DNA of 64,000 nucleotides from Parietichytrium sp. I65-24A (taxonomy: Eukaryota; Sar; Bigyra; Thraustochytrida; Thraustochytriidae): assembly GCA_012862575.1 (NCBI GenBank), contig BLSF01000107.1, positions 21,370 to 85,369 of the forward strand. The letters are read 5' to 3'. The translations under genes were made by a program, and so were the position numbers. Of the stretch, positions 31,241-41,520 are shown in pieces (the first letter of the stretch is position 1; the number at the start of each line of letters is the position of its first letter). The notes under the pieces are model-generated. The model had not been told where the DNA came from. It saw only the letters and a list, made by a program, of their open reading frames with translations, and searched no databases.

Positions 31241-34200
31241 CTAACTGCGAGGCATCTCTTCGCGGTGCCAGCCGGAGCGGATGAGGTGTGCGAGAACGAA
31301 CGATTCCTCCTGGGCACTCATTCTGCCATTATGTCCACAGAAAAGGGGAAGAAAGGAGAGGTGCAACTGCTCGTTGGGCTCGCCCGTATCAGAGGACTCT
31401 TCTAGCAAGGCAGACGCCTTTTGCTGACTCGTACACAGTTTTGCTAGAGAATCGTAAATGACCTGCACTGACATTTTGAGGCCCAGCGACTCCAACTCGG
31501 AGGCATACTGCGGCAAAAATTTTGCCAGGATTCGAACCACGGCTTGCAGAGGAATTGGGAGATGGGCAGCGCACACGCCATACTCACCGCACAAGTTGTA
31601 CGTGTGGCGTCTTTCGTCGGAGTTCGAGACGAGGGCGGAGATTGGAGGCGCGACCGACCCCCACACGATGTAGCAAAGGGCCCAGTCCTGGATCGCGTGG
31701 ACTCTTTCTGTGATTGCGGTGTGCTCTTGTGTGCGGATATTAGCGAGCTGCGACCTCTCTCCCAGCTCCTTGAGCTCGTCTTCAGAGGCCGGGGCAGCGT
31801 CGCGCCACGTCCCGTGATACTGGGAAAGGGCATTCCCTAAACACTGGCCGCACATCCCATCAGCGTACCACACGAGCTTGAGCAACTCTTGCAATGGCTC
31901 TCCGAAAGAGACGCGCGTGTTGTGCGCGACCCTTGCAAGCTCTCTCTGCGCTTCCACCAAGTTGGCTGCCGCAGTCCCAATCAGATCGAAGAAGCGGAGG
32001 TCAAGGGCAAAGGATGCAATATTTTCTTTTCCGCCAGTATGAATATTCGCGAGCCGCCTCAGCCGCTCCGCGCCGGAGCTCGTGTCGTCGTCGAGAGGGG
32101 AGCAAACAACCTTCGCTAGTCTGCGCGCAATGCCGACCTTTAAAGAAGCCGGGTTTCCGATTATTTCGTCGTTCGGGTCGCAGGTAACAAGGCGTCGGGC
32201 GGAGAGAGGCGCGCTTAGAAACGGGTCCACGTTATTGCCTACCCAGCCAATTTTCTTCAAGACTTTGCCGGACCATGCACCAAGCATGCATTTCGCAGTC
32301 GCAGGAAGATCGCTGAGTGTGCGGTCAGCTACAACATAGGATACTCCCAGCTTCTCCGCGTTTTCCGCCAGGTGGCTAGCAACAATCCCGCCAATGCTCT
32401 CCGCGTGCACGCCCACCCAACCACGATGAACACGATACTTTTCCACCAAAAAATTGACGATGTCTTCACCATCCTTTCGTAGCACAGGAGGAGACGGCCA
32501 TCCGTGCGATCTCCCATAACCGCGGTAATTGTACAAGAGAACATTAATACCGTAGCGCTTGTAAAACTTGAGCCATTGGCACTGATACAGCGCGAATTCG
32601 TAGATTCCGCAATTCGGGTTGCATACTATAACGGTGCGATTGTCTTCGAAATTGGAAAACTCTGGGTTGGTCCGCGCGCCAGGTACAAACATCGCGTCTA
32701 TGACAGTCCCATCGCGCATAGGAATCCAGATCTGCGTCGCTTTGAGCCTGCTCTCAATGTCGTATCTCATAAAGTCTATATTGGCAACAGCGCGAAGAGG
32801 TAGTTTGGACGCGCGATACTCATTCAATGTATTTTTCAAGGCATGAAACATTCCTCCCGTGGTCCCACTAACTGGAGCGTGTGGCGCAATGTCCAGCTTT
32901 TGTTCCTGCGGCTCGTCGCTATTGTTCTCAGCGTCCAAGGCATTGACCACAGCGGCAGTTTCCGCGTTCTTCAGGGCAATAGTGACTTCGTCTTGGCTGA
33001 CACCGCCATCCGCGCCACTTTTGCAGGCCTGTAGAACAGCATCCTGGTGTTCTTGCAGAAGGACCGACACTTTGCATACCTTGCGGATGTTTGCAAGGAT
33101 TGCTTCAAGGACCCTATCCGGGCTCTCGAGGAGAACATTGCGCAATTGCTCTGGCGAATCCATTTCCGCAAGAGTGCATGGTACCAAGTCAAGATCCATG
33201 AGGTCTGGCTCGCACAAGGCCGTCGGGTCAAAGTCTAGGCTCTCAACTGCTGGCCGGTAAACTTGGATAAAGCCTGGAATCCCCGAACTCAAAAGCCCGC
33301 CGAGCGAAGGGGTTGCGAGCTGTTCGCGGTATACGTCGTCTGCAACAAGCAAACATTGTAGAGACCGCAGTACGATCTCTCCGCCATTATTCAGCTGTTC
33401 AGGCGAAGTGGCGCGTATGTGTTCTAATGTCTGGATAATGGGCTCAAACATCTGATGCCTTGCTTCAATTGTGCCATTCTGAAGCGAGGTCAACTTACTG
33501 CTGACCTTATCGATAGGCAGGTATCGTTTTTGATTGAGCCAAATAAACCCGATGTAATTCACTTCCAGAGAATAGGTTCGGAGGCAGCGATGTATGCTGC
33601 GCTTCACTTCCTTTGCAATGTCCCGTTCGAGCGACCGCTTAATGTTGCTGAGGAAGCCGGCGTAAGTGACGGCTCGCGCGATATTGTATGCCAGTGCATA
33701 CACTGCGACGCCGAGCAAGAGAAAAAATCCAGGCACAGAGAGCAGCCAGCAAAGAAAAGAGATAAGCTCCCCAAGCCCAACAAAGACGCTGTTGATGGAG
33801 AGCCACACAATCGCCGTGCGCTTTGGGCTCGAAACGATAATTCGCAGCGGAAGTGGCCACATTACATCCGAAACAAACTTGCGATTCCAAAACGAGTTCG
33901 CTCGCGGATCATCTGCAACTGCTTCCGCACCATTTTCCGACGCTTCTGAACACGACGAAGACATAATTGTGGCTTGGTCATCCAAATCTGACTCGCTGAT
34001 CACCTGCTCCTCAAGATCGTCTCCAGCAGCGAATTGCACTTGTACCTCCACCCCACCAAATTTCGTGTCGGAATCTTCACAGCCTTCGGACTTGTCTTCC
34101 TCCTCATCAGCAATGATGTGGCCTTCACTTGCAACTTGGTCCCCCGGCTCTGCGCTGCCGTCAGGTGTAGCTTCTGAGACCTTTGCGCCTTTTGGAGCCC

Positions 34201-34246
34201 AGGGCGACCAGATCGTCGATGCCAGCTTGGCCAAAATTTTCCCCAA
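31241..34246 (-). CDS. Membrane-associated alpha/beta hydrolase (large)
   Basis: The frame covers about 1001 codons, but the first in-frame ATG is at 33964 (907 residues). The preceding ~94 codons are acidic and protein-like, so an upstream exon probably supplies the true start; a pyrimidine-rich TTTTTTCTGAG acceptor lies at about 34272-34282. A hydrophobic hairpin (WLSINSVFVGLGELISFLCWLLSVPGFFLLLGVAVYALAYNI) anchors the N-terminal part. The hydrolase core has VIVCNPNCG, NYRGYGRSHG, nucleophile elbow HAESIGG (Ser) and the acid-containing strand VTCDPNDEII. Downstream ~250 residues are helical. It resembles ABHD/Bem46-like serine hydrolases, which act on lipids or acyl groups; substrate unknown. 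Confidence 0.75.
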   Translation of the reverse strand: MGKILAKLASTIWSPWAPKGAKVSEATPDGSAEPGDQVASEGHIIADEEEDKSEGCEDSDTKFGGVEVQVQFAAGDDLEEQVISESDLDDQATIMSSSCSEASENGAEAVADDPRANSFWNRKFVSDVMWPLPLRIIVSSPKRTAIVWLSINSVFVGLGELISFLCWLLSVPGFFLLLGVAVYALAYNIARAVTYAGFLSNIKRSLERDIAKEVKRSIHRCLRTYSLEVNYIGFIWLNQKRYLPIDKVSSKLTSLQNGTIEARHQMFEPIIQTLEHIRATSPEQLNNGGEIVLRSLQCLLVADDVYREQLATPSLGGLLSSGIPGFIQVYRPAVESLDFDPTALCEPDLMDLDLVPCTLAEMDSPEQLRNVLLESPDRVLEAILANIRKVCKVSVLLQEHQDAVLQACKSGADGGVSQDEVTIALKNAETAAVVNALDAENNSDEPQEQKLDIAPHAPVSGTTGGMFHALKNTLNEYRASKLPLRAVANIDFMRYDIESRLKATQIWIPMRDGTVIDAMFVPGARTNPEFSNFEDNRTVIVCNPNCGIYEFALYQCQWLKFYKRYGINVLLYNYRGYGRSHGWPSPPVLRKDGEDIVNFLVEKYRVHRGWVGVHAESIGGIVASHLAENAEKLGVSYVVADRTLSDLPATAKCMLGAWSGKVLKKIGWVGNNVDPFLSAPLSARRLVTCDPNDEIIGNPASLKVGIARRLAKVVCSPLDDDTSSGAERLRRLANIHTGGKENIASFALDLRFFDLIGTAAANLVEAQRELARVAHNTRVSFGEPLQELLKLVWYADGMCGQCLGNALSQYHGTWRDAAPASEDELKELGERSQLANIRTQEHTAITERVHAIQDWALCYIVWGSVAPPISALVSNSDERRHTYNLCGEYGVCAAHLPIPLQAVVRILAKFLPQYASELESLGLKMSVQVIYDSLAKLCTSQQKASALLEESSDTGEPNEQLHLSFLPLFCGHNGRMSAQEESFVLAHLIRSGWHREEMPRS

Positions 34247-35238
34247 ATTCTCGCAAAGTTGAGATCCCCACCTCAGAAAAAAGCTACTTTACGCGTTCAA
34301 AACACCTTACCTTCCTCCGTACGTCGAGCAATTTCCACTTTGACAAAGACAAATTTACTCCACACTGACTACAGACAAAAGACAAAAGTCTCAAGTCTCC
34401 CACAGTCTCTGCTCACCTATCACAGCAGACAAACACACGTACAAACAAAGACACACACACACACACAAAGGCGGAGACAAAGGATCGCCAAGTTAGGGAG
34501 AGATCACTGGCCCAGTGCCCTACCCCGCTGCATCCCCGTGTGTCCGCGCGTCCGTCCGTGGCGCGGTACGCTCCGCTTACGCTCTCCGGTAGCACTTTGA
34601 CTTTGATCCAACCTTCCAGATATCGTAGTCGCTGCTCTTCCTCGCCGTGTCTCACTGCTCACCGCGGACGCACTCCGGCAGCGCCGTGCTGATATTAAAA
34701 GCCGAGCCGGCGGGGTGCGCGTCGCACAAGAACCGGCGCGGCGGTCCTCGCTGGAAGGGAGGGAAGAGACAAAAGAGAAGAAACTATTGTGTTCTATGGA
34801 TTATACTATACAGGCCTTAATAAATAAGCTATTGTTATGGTTTATTATGAGAATAGGTATCTACTAAAATGGTTAGTAAATTTCTGGTCTGAGGCGGCTA
34901 GTACTCCTATCAGACCATACGGATACTATGAGTTGCTAATGACTATTAGAGTAATCGGTGAGTGATGCTATCAGATTAGACGATTCACTGATACCATCAT
35001 ATCCTGCTCATGTACTAGTGCGAGGCGTAGGAAGGGCTGGCAGCGCTGGAACGTTCCTCAAACATTCTCAGAACCCACCTCCAAACACATCGCAAATCAG
35101 CCACACACCCACTCGAGTCCTCAAGTACACTCCCGCGAGTACCCCCCAACCAACACTCCCCCCAGGCCAGCTCCTACTCGCACCCACCGTAAACTGTAAG
35201 AGCCAGGAGGCAGGAGGCAGGAGCCAGCGGCAGGCGCC
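34247..35238. other. Divergent intergenic region
   Basis: Lies between the divergent hydrolase and DUF1853-exonuclease genes. Contains a short (AC)n run (about 34446-34468). A 5' exon of the hydrolase may lie at its left edge. Confidence 0.5.
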
Positions 35239-38200
35239 ATGTTCGGCATCCACGGCATCGCGGCGGTGCGCGAAGGGCAGTTCCAGAGCTTTATTCGTGA
35301 ATCGTTCGTCGGGCCCTCGCTGGCGGACAACTCGGTTCCCGCGGAGAGACTGGTGGACGACTTGACCTTCGCGGTTCTCTCGGTTCCCTTCGCGCTCTGG
35401 GAGACCGACCTGCGCCGCGTTGGGGACCAAAGAAGCGGCAAGGATGGGAAGAGCGCGGAAAGGGTCTTAGACGCGGGGCACGAGGGTGGAGATGATGCTG
35501 ATGATCATGATGTTGTTGTTGTTGATAAACATGATCATGATGGTGATAAACATGAACACGAACATGATCATGATGGTGATAAACATGAACATGAACATGA
35601 TCATGATGGTGATAAACATAAACATAAACATGATCATGATGGTGATAAACATGAACATGAACATGATCATGATAGTGATAAACATGATGATGATCATGAT
35701 GATCATGATGATGGTGATGAACATGATGATGATCTTGATGATGGTGATGCTGAGCGTGATGCGAAGAATGGGAGCGGAGACGGAGGTGCGGAGAAGGATG
35801 CGGCGAGTGATGCAGGTCTGCGCATCCGGAGGGAGGATCTGTCGGGCTCCAAGATGGTGGAATGGCTGCGTTTTGCGCGGGAAGCAAGTATGCCGTGGCT
35901 GCGCCGACTTGAAGCCAATGAGGACGGCGCGAGAGATGAATTTGCGAGCGAAATGCAAAAGAGTCAGCGGAAGAACCTGGCGCTGGGGGCTTACTTTGGT
36001 CTGTTGGTGGAGTTTTGGCTAAAGTCTTGCCCGGCGCTCCGGATTACGGATGTGCGCTCGGCCATAAAGGTCTCTGATGGACACAGCACTACCTTGGGGT
36101 CGCTCAAATTCGTCTGGAGGACGGAGGATGGCACCATGATGCATCTGGAATGCAGTGCCAAATTCTTTTGTAGATACAGCGATTACCTCGTAGGCCCACA
36201 CCTGTCGGAGACGCTCGATACGAGGTTTCGTTTCGCTCAGCGGAAGATTTCGGTTGCGCAGGTAGCGATGGGAAATTTGGAGAAGCTATATCCGGATGCC
36301 AAGTGCTTTGTTTCTGCGGCGATGATCCAAGGGTATGTCTTTTACGGCCTTCCTGGCGAGGAGGGAGAGATTGGAGAAACCTTTGACGTGGAACAGCATT
36401 TATCTGCCGAGAGAAAAATCGAACACTTTGGGGATGCGGACGCGGATATGTTTTCGTCTCAAGAAAAGCACTTGACCCACCTGATTCCAGGTCACCTGCG
36501 CCGATGGTACAGCCAAGACTTTGAGCGCGTGAAAGCGCAATTTTGCGCTGGCGTGGAGCAAGAGAGCGAGAGATGGTCAGTGCTTCCGAAACTGTACTGG
36601 ATGGCGCCTGTGCGATTCCCAGAGCGCCGTAAGTTGGACTATAGCTTGCCCATGCTCGACAGGGATGACATGACGAGACTGGTCAGCATGCACTTTGATA
36701 CAAAGCCGCGCCAGCGGAGGGAATACGCTTCTCGCCGCAGGCGATCGGGCCTCGTTCTTCTATCTCCGCTTTTGGTTGCTCAGCTCGTTCTGGAGACTCG
36801 CGAGAATGGCGAGCGGTTCTGGGTGGAAAGAACTCGGGGTTTTGTGCTTCCTACAGAATGGTCTCCGCTCGATCTCGTCGAAGCTGAAGACACCGGCTCA
36901 GGAGTCCCCAACGAACCGCCGCAGCTCTTGGTGTCTGAAGATTCGCGCGTGTGTTGCATTGAAGAAGGCATGGCTCATAAAAAGCCCAAGAGTTCGTCTC
37001 GTGCGAGGAGAGCCAAATCGTCAGAATCACCAGCTAGTGGCAAGGTAGCAGCTGTCCATTGTGAAGCTTGCGACAAGGTAAGCTTTTCAGAGGCAGTCGA
37101 GTCCGAAGACTGGACTGCGTTGGCCCAAAATTTGATCGACTCACTTCTTGGCGAGCCGCAGCCAGATGCGAGCAGTGATAATCTGGTGCATCGACGCGGC
37201 TTTATGTCTCACAAACACACGCAACACGTGTTCACGAGACTGACTGCCTTGCTTGAACAAAGTTGTGGCTCGGAGCAGCTCAGCAACGCTGCGATCAAAA
37301 GTTGTGAAATTGTCATGGATGTGTCCGCTGCTGAAATTATGTCGAAGGAGAGGAAGTCTATTTGCAGGCTGCTGTTGCGGTGTTGCGAGCAGGCAAATAT
37401 GCATGCTGTTGGGTTGAGTCTGTTGGAAACGCTTGCAAGCAATCCCGGGTTTCTCCCTTTCTTGCGAAACTGCATGAAGAAGGACTCCAGACAACTGCTA
37501 CATCTTATCTTATCGATGAAAAATTCGACGGCCACTTTGTCGGCGGCCGTTGCAGGCGCACCTGAAGACGACCGTGCATTCGCCAAAGACTACGTCCATA
37601 AGCTCCTTCGCTGCGTCGAGGCGTGGACAGAGGTCGAATCCAGTGTGGTAGTAGGGCTGCTCGCTTGTTTTGACATTCAGCTCGATTCTGAAGTCGTGAG
37701 ATCTGTCATGAGTGGACTAGTGGACAGCAGGAAGTTTGATTTAGCATTCGAAATTGTAGGGCTTCATCCGGGCGATGGGCTTGCTGCCGAACTTTTCAGG
37801 GCCCTCATCGTTTGCGGCAGAAACTACCGACACGCAGAATGGGCTCGGACCAAATTTGAACTGGAAGAAATTTATCCGTATCCTGTGGTGCATCGCCCGA
37901 GTCGCACAGAATCGCCTGCTTTGCTGGAGTCCAAATTTGATTGGATCATTGCCACGCAGGCCGAAACAATTCGAGAGAGCCAGGCTCGCTCGGCCCGAGA
38001 TGGCTGCCACCTCGGCCAAATTTCTCTTCTTTATGTCGACGACCTTGCAAGTCTGGAAGTTGCGATACAGCTTTTCGGCGACGCTTGTGCAAATGTTCGG
38101 GCAAACGGCGAATCGGCGCTCGTGGTAGGTATCGATGCAGAGTGGGGTCGATCAAGCCCGCCTGTGAGTACCGGACCATCTGAGCCTGAGCCTTTGAATT

Positions 38201-38790
38201 CTATTCCGGAATATCTTTCGCTGTGGCAAGTGGCCTTCGGCTCTCATCAAGCAATTCTTTTGGACCTTCGAAAAATTTTGCTTGACGAAGCCGACACTGA
38301 ACTTCGCGACAAGTCGCTAGATTTTCTGGATGACTTGTTGGACGGCGAAAACTCTATTTTGGTAGGATTCGGGCTGCACGAAGATCTGCGTCGCTTGAAG
38401 GGTATGCTTGGGCCATTTTCCAGAAGACATCCCACAATGCATATTGTCGATGCTCAGTGTGTTTTGGCAGCGTTCTCCTCGCCAAATATGGTGAATGGGT
38501 TTCTTGGAACTCCTTTCGGAGCGAGTCTCGCAAAGTGGGTCTTACTCCTTTTGGACGCCGACATGGACAAGACTTACCAATGCAGTGACTGGTCACAGCG
38601 CCCGCTTGAGCAAAGCCAGGTCAAATACGCTGCGTTGGACGCGGTTGCGCCTGTTTTGCTGGTTCGTAAGGTGCTTGGCGATATGACAACTCTGCCACAG
38701 TGGAGCACACGAGAGGAGTTGAAAGGTTTTTCCATGAGCGAAGGGTACCCGAGCCTTGTTTCTGTAGAAGTTACCTTGCCAAAAAGATAG
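35239..38790 (+). CDS. DUF1853-like domain fused to a DEDDy 3'-5' exonuclease (EXD3/Mut-7-like)
   Basis: 1183 residues, single exon. The N-terminal third matches the bacterial DUF1853 layout: LVDDLTFAVLSVPFALW, then GAYFGLLVEFWLKSCPAL, TTLGSLKFVWRTEDGTMMHLECSAKFF and YLVGPHLSETLDTRF. DUF1853 resembles PD-(D/E)XK nucleases as I recall it; the E..K pair (LECSAK) is here, but the usual acidic residue before it reads SLK. Between the first helix and this core is a ~90-residue His/Asp-rich insert encoded by a 36-bp-type minisatellite. The C-terminal ~230 residues are a DEDDy exonuclease: GIDAEWG (Exo I), LVGFGLHEDLRRL (Exo II) and VKYAALDAVAP (Exo III), as in EXD3/Mut-7 and WRN-type enzymes; all acidic residues are present. 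The middle ~400 residues are helical. Probably an RNA or DNA 3' processing enzyme. Confidence 0.8.
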   Translation: MFGIHGIAAVREGQFQSFIRESFVGPSLADNSVPAERLVDDLTFAVLSVPFALWETDLRRVGDQRSGKDGKSAERVLDAGHEGGDDADDHDVVVVDKHDHDGDKHEHEHDHDGDKHEHEHDHDGDKHKHKHDHDGDKHEHEHDHDSDKHDDDHDDHDDGDEHDDDLDDGDAERDAKNGSGDGGAEKDAASDAGLRIRREDLSGSKMVEWLRFAREASMPWLRRLEANEDGARDEFASEMQKSQRKNLALGAYFGLLVEFWLKSCPALRITDVRSAIKVSDGHSTTLGSLKFVWRTEDGTMMHLECSAKFFCRYSDYLVGPHLSETLDTRFRFAQRKISVAQVAMGNLEKLYPDAKCFVSAAMIQGYVFYGLPGEEGEIGETFDVEQHLSAERKIEHFGDADADMFSSQEKHLTHLIPGHLRRWYSQDFERVKAQFCAGVEQESERWSVLPKLYWMAPVRFPERRKLDYSLPMLDRDDMTRLVSMHFDTKPRQRREYASRRRRSGLVLLSPLLVAQLVLETRENGERFWVERTRGFVLPTEWSPLDLVEAEDTGSGVPNEPPQLLVSEDSRVCCIEEGMAHKKPKSSSRARRAKSSESPASGKVAAVHCEACDKVSFSEAVESEDWTALAQNLIDSLLGEPQPDASSDNLVHRRGFMSHKHTQHVFTRLTALLEQSCGSEQLSNAAIKSCEIVMDVSAAEIMSKERKSICRLLLRCCEQANMHAVGLSLLETLASNPGFLPFLRNCMKKDSRQLLHLILSMKNSTATLSAAVAGAPEDDRAFAKDYVHKLLRCVEAWTEVESSVVVGLLACFDIQLDSEVVRSVMSGLVDSRKFDLAFEIVGLHPGDGLAAELFRALIVCGRNYRHAEWARTKFELEEIYPYPVVHRPSRTESPALLESKFDWIIATQAETIRESQARSARDGCHLGQISLLYVDDLASLEVAIQLFGDACANVRANGESALVVGIDAEWGRSSPPVSTGPSEPEPLNSIPEYLSLWQVAFGSHQAILLDLRKILLDEADTELRDKSLDFLDDLLDGENSILVGFGLHEDLRRLKGMLGPFSRRHPTMHIVDAQCVLAAFSSPNMVNGFLGTPFGASLAKWVLLLLDADMDKTYQCSDWSQRPLEQSQVKYAALDAVAPVLLVRKVLGDMTTLPQWSTREELKGFSMSEGYPSLVSVEVTLPKR
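35490..35760. repeat. In-frame GATCATGATGGTGATAAACAT minisatellite coding His/Asp
   Basis: Four to five imperfect units containing CATGATCATGATGGTGATAAACATGA, period near 57 bp with 6-bp subunits, then GATGATCATGAT runs. Coded as KHEHEHDHDGD repeats. The period stays a multiple of three. Confidence 0.85.
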
Positions 38791-39032
38791 ACTCAATGCC
38801 AATGGCTAAATTGGTTGATTATGGCCTCGAGTGGAGCCGTGCCAATCATTTATGTCGTTGGGAAGGACAGTTTATGAAAAGTAGAAGGGATGCCCGTGTT
38901 TGCGTAGGTCCAGGCGCCAGTAAACTGAAGGCACCTACTCACATTCACAGTCAGAATTGTGTGCAGCAATTATATTTTTTAAATTAATCCTTGTGTCTCA
39001 GCTCTATTCTTACATGTCAGGCAAGTTCAAGT

Positions 39033-40514
39033 TCAAATGGCTCGAACCGATCTGATGCGATTTCGCTCGGATCGAGCAAGCAGCCAGGTTGAAAGCGCGA
39101 AGAAGGCTACTGAAAATGACCCGAGTTTGAGCTTGGCGGATCGTTCGGCATTCTGCCATTCCTTGCTCTTGGCGTAAGGTGTCTCTGAGGCAGCGTCTTC
39201 CGGGCTTACTTTTGCAGCGGAAACAAGCGGATTCATCACCCATCGGAATGCGGGCGGGAAGAGAGCAAGTACGAGCATTCCTGGGTAGCCGCTTGGTAGT
39301 TGTGGGGACTCTGCGAAGTTTCGGAGCAAGTGATATGGCCGCATGGCGAATGTGTGGTGGTCGCTGTGACGCTGCAATTTGTACAAGAAGGCATTAGAGA
39401 GCGGATGTGGAGCATTCCATGAATGCGTCGGGTTAACGGGCTCGTATGATCCGTCGCTGAGCTTTTCCCGCGAGAGTCCGTAGTGTTCGACGTAATTCAC
39501 CATTTCGAGCAGACAAGCAGCAAGGACCCCTTGAAGATAGAACAGCCGCAGCGCTTTCCATCCGCCACCAGTTGTCTTGGCAATGAATGACCCCCAGAGG
39601 AGCGGTAAAATTGTGTTCGCGATCATGCGATTGTTGAGAATTGGATGTAGGTTGTTTTCTTCGATGCGCTGCTTTTCCAACTTGAAAGCGGACCACCAGC
39701 TCCCAAAGAAGGTGCGAGGAAGGAATGCGTACAAACTCTCGTTGAGACGCGCGCTTGCCGGGTCGAGCGGCGTCGCTACGTTGGCGTGGTGCCCAGATAA
39801 GTGCTCTTCGCCCCAGTGGTTGTAGTTGACATTTGTAAGAAGCATATAGCCTAGCAGCTTCTCGAGCGCGGATGGTTTGTGCAAGAGCTCGTGAGCCGTA
39901 TTGATCCCCACCCCACCATTGAAGATGGCCAAGGACCCGAGAATGCCGCACGTCTCGTACCAATTCAGCTTGCTCCCCGGCCTCGAGATCGCTTCAATGC
40001 CCTTGTAGGTGCACACGAGCTCAAGAATCGTCCACATGTACAGGGGCAGGCGAAACTCGAGCTGGTGCCTGCTGTGCTTTTGGTCTTCCGTCCGCGGGTT
40101 GGCCCAGTCATTGGGAATGACCAGGTCCATCATTGGGATGAGCGCGAATGCGGCCCAGGCGAGGTTGCGGAAACGATGCCATGTTCCAAAGCCAGTCTTT
40201 TTATTCGTCTGGAAAAAGTTGCGACCTCCGCGAAAGATCAAATAGCATTCAATGGCATGAATGAGGGCCGGAAACCAAAACTCAATCGCTCCAGCTGGAC
40301 TTAGGTCCACAACACCGCCGGTTGTTTTGGTAAATTTTCGCTTCTTACCAGTTGACACACGCAAGGAGACCGTCTCCATTTTGTCCTCCCGACTTGCATC
40401 TTTGGCGGTTGCGAGCGTTTTGATCACTCGGCCAACAACAAACGCGATCCAGAGCAGTGCAACGGCTTCGCGCGGATGCTCTTTTGCGCCCTCTTTGCTC
40501 AAGCTCATGCCCAT
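39033..40514 (-). CDS. AlkB-type alkane 1-monooxygenase (integral-membrane non-haem di-iron hydroxylase)
   Basis: 493 residues from the first ATG (40514; another at 40508). Catalyses terminal hydroxylation of alkanes (or related fatty chains) using O2 and electrons from rubredoxin. The histidine boxes are all present: HELLHK (about residue 207), EEHLSGHHANV (about 237), the additional NYVEHYG, and LQRHSDHHTF (about 380), the last being the AlkB hallmark. Several hydrophobic segments are consistent with six membrane helices. Family length is about 400; this one has a ~90-residue N-terminal extension. No rubredoxin domain is fused and no rubredoxin or reductase gene is in the window. AlkB is mainly bacterial, so a bacterial origin is possible but not shown here. 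Base composition does not stand out from the neighbours. Confidence 0.92.
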   Translation of the reverse strand: MGMSLSKEGAKEHPREAVALLWIAFVVGRVIKTLATAKDASREDKMETVSLRVSTGKKRKFTKTTGGVVDLSPAGAIEFWFPALIHAIECYLIFRGGRNFFQTNKKTGFGTWHRFRNLAWAAFALIPMMDLVIPNDWANPRTEDQKHSRHQLEFRLPLYMWTILELVCTYKGIEAISRPGSKLNWYETCGILGSLAIFNGGVGINTAHELLHKPSALEKLLGYMLLTNVNYNHWGEEHLSGHHANVATPLDPASARLNESLYAFLPRTFFGSWWSAFKLEKQRIEENNLHPILNNRMIANTILPLLWGSFIAKTTGGGWKALRLFYLQGVLAACLLEMVNYVEHYGLSREKLSDGSYEPVNPTHSWNAPHPLSNAFLYKLQRHSDHHTFAMRPYHLLRNFAESPQLPSGYPGMLVLALFPPAFRWVMNPLVSAAKVSPEDAASETPYAKSKEWQNAERSAKLKLGSFSVAFFALSTWLLARSERNRIRSVRAI

Positions 40515-41520
40515 CTTGAATGCCGCACCTCTTCTCCCTATTCTCAAATCGAGATTCTTGCTCCGGCGGCACCGCTCCGTGAACCGATACAGGTACAATC
40601 TCTGATTGGGGACTGCCCCCCTGCTTTTGGAGCTTTGCGATTGCTAAAGGCAAACAATCAAGCAGTCCTGTGTGCCGACGGCGTGTGTGTGTGTGAACGC
40701 ATTCATTTTTTATTCGTCTCCTAGCTCATTATACCAAGCCTGTTTTATTAAAATCTCAATCAAGCGACTCTGCATTCGCAACGCAATGTCTTCATCCCAA
40801 CCCCAATCCCAATTTACCTCCTCTCAGGTGAAGAGGGAAAAGATACACTCTGACCACATGCAAACGCAATGTCTTCATCCAATCCCCGCCTCTCAGGATC
40901 TCTCAGGTGAAGAGGGAAAAGATACACTTTGACCACTTGCATGTGAGTGGGCTTGGGAACTTGCATATTTTACGGTTAGAATGCAAAAATTGCAGCAGCG
41001 GCGAAGGACATGGCCAGGCCAAAGTCAAAGGCTCGCGCGACAGTGAGTGGGTTCATTTGTACAATCAATAAGAACAGGAACTACTCGTACCAAGGTCGAA
41101 AGCGTGTGTTTGCGCAAGGTTGAGATCCACCGTTGGCCCTGTAAAGAAAGCCCTAGAAGTCGAATCGGAACAAAGAGAACATGGGCGAACAGGACTTTTC
41201 TTTGCCCAGTTCTGGCTCATTGGTGGGCCCATTGCCGCAGTTTGGTGCGCTGTACTCCAGTGCAGGCACCTGTCGTTGAGAAATCTCAAGAGAATGAGTG
41301 CCGATGCGGGCAGTTGTTGTGAATACACGAGACAAGATAGATTTTCATTATCATTGAGAAACAGTACAGTTCAGATCTGTCGATTCACTCTATTGCGCGG
41401 GATAGCGAGAGTGAGTTATATGTCTGAAAATGGAACGCTTGCCCCGGATCCAGAGATTTAGAATTTACAGTATTCACAGTCAGGAAAATAGTTCAGAGGC
41501 CAGACGATACAAAACAGAAT
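40515..41520. other. Intergenic region with short direct repeat
   Basis: Contains a duplicated segment (CGCAATGTCTTCATCC ... CTCAGGTGAAGAGGGAAAAG) at about 40782-40862 and 40866-40940, upstream of the AlkB gene. No gene recognised. Confidence 0.6.
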
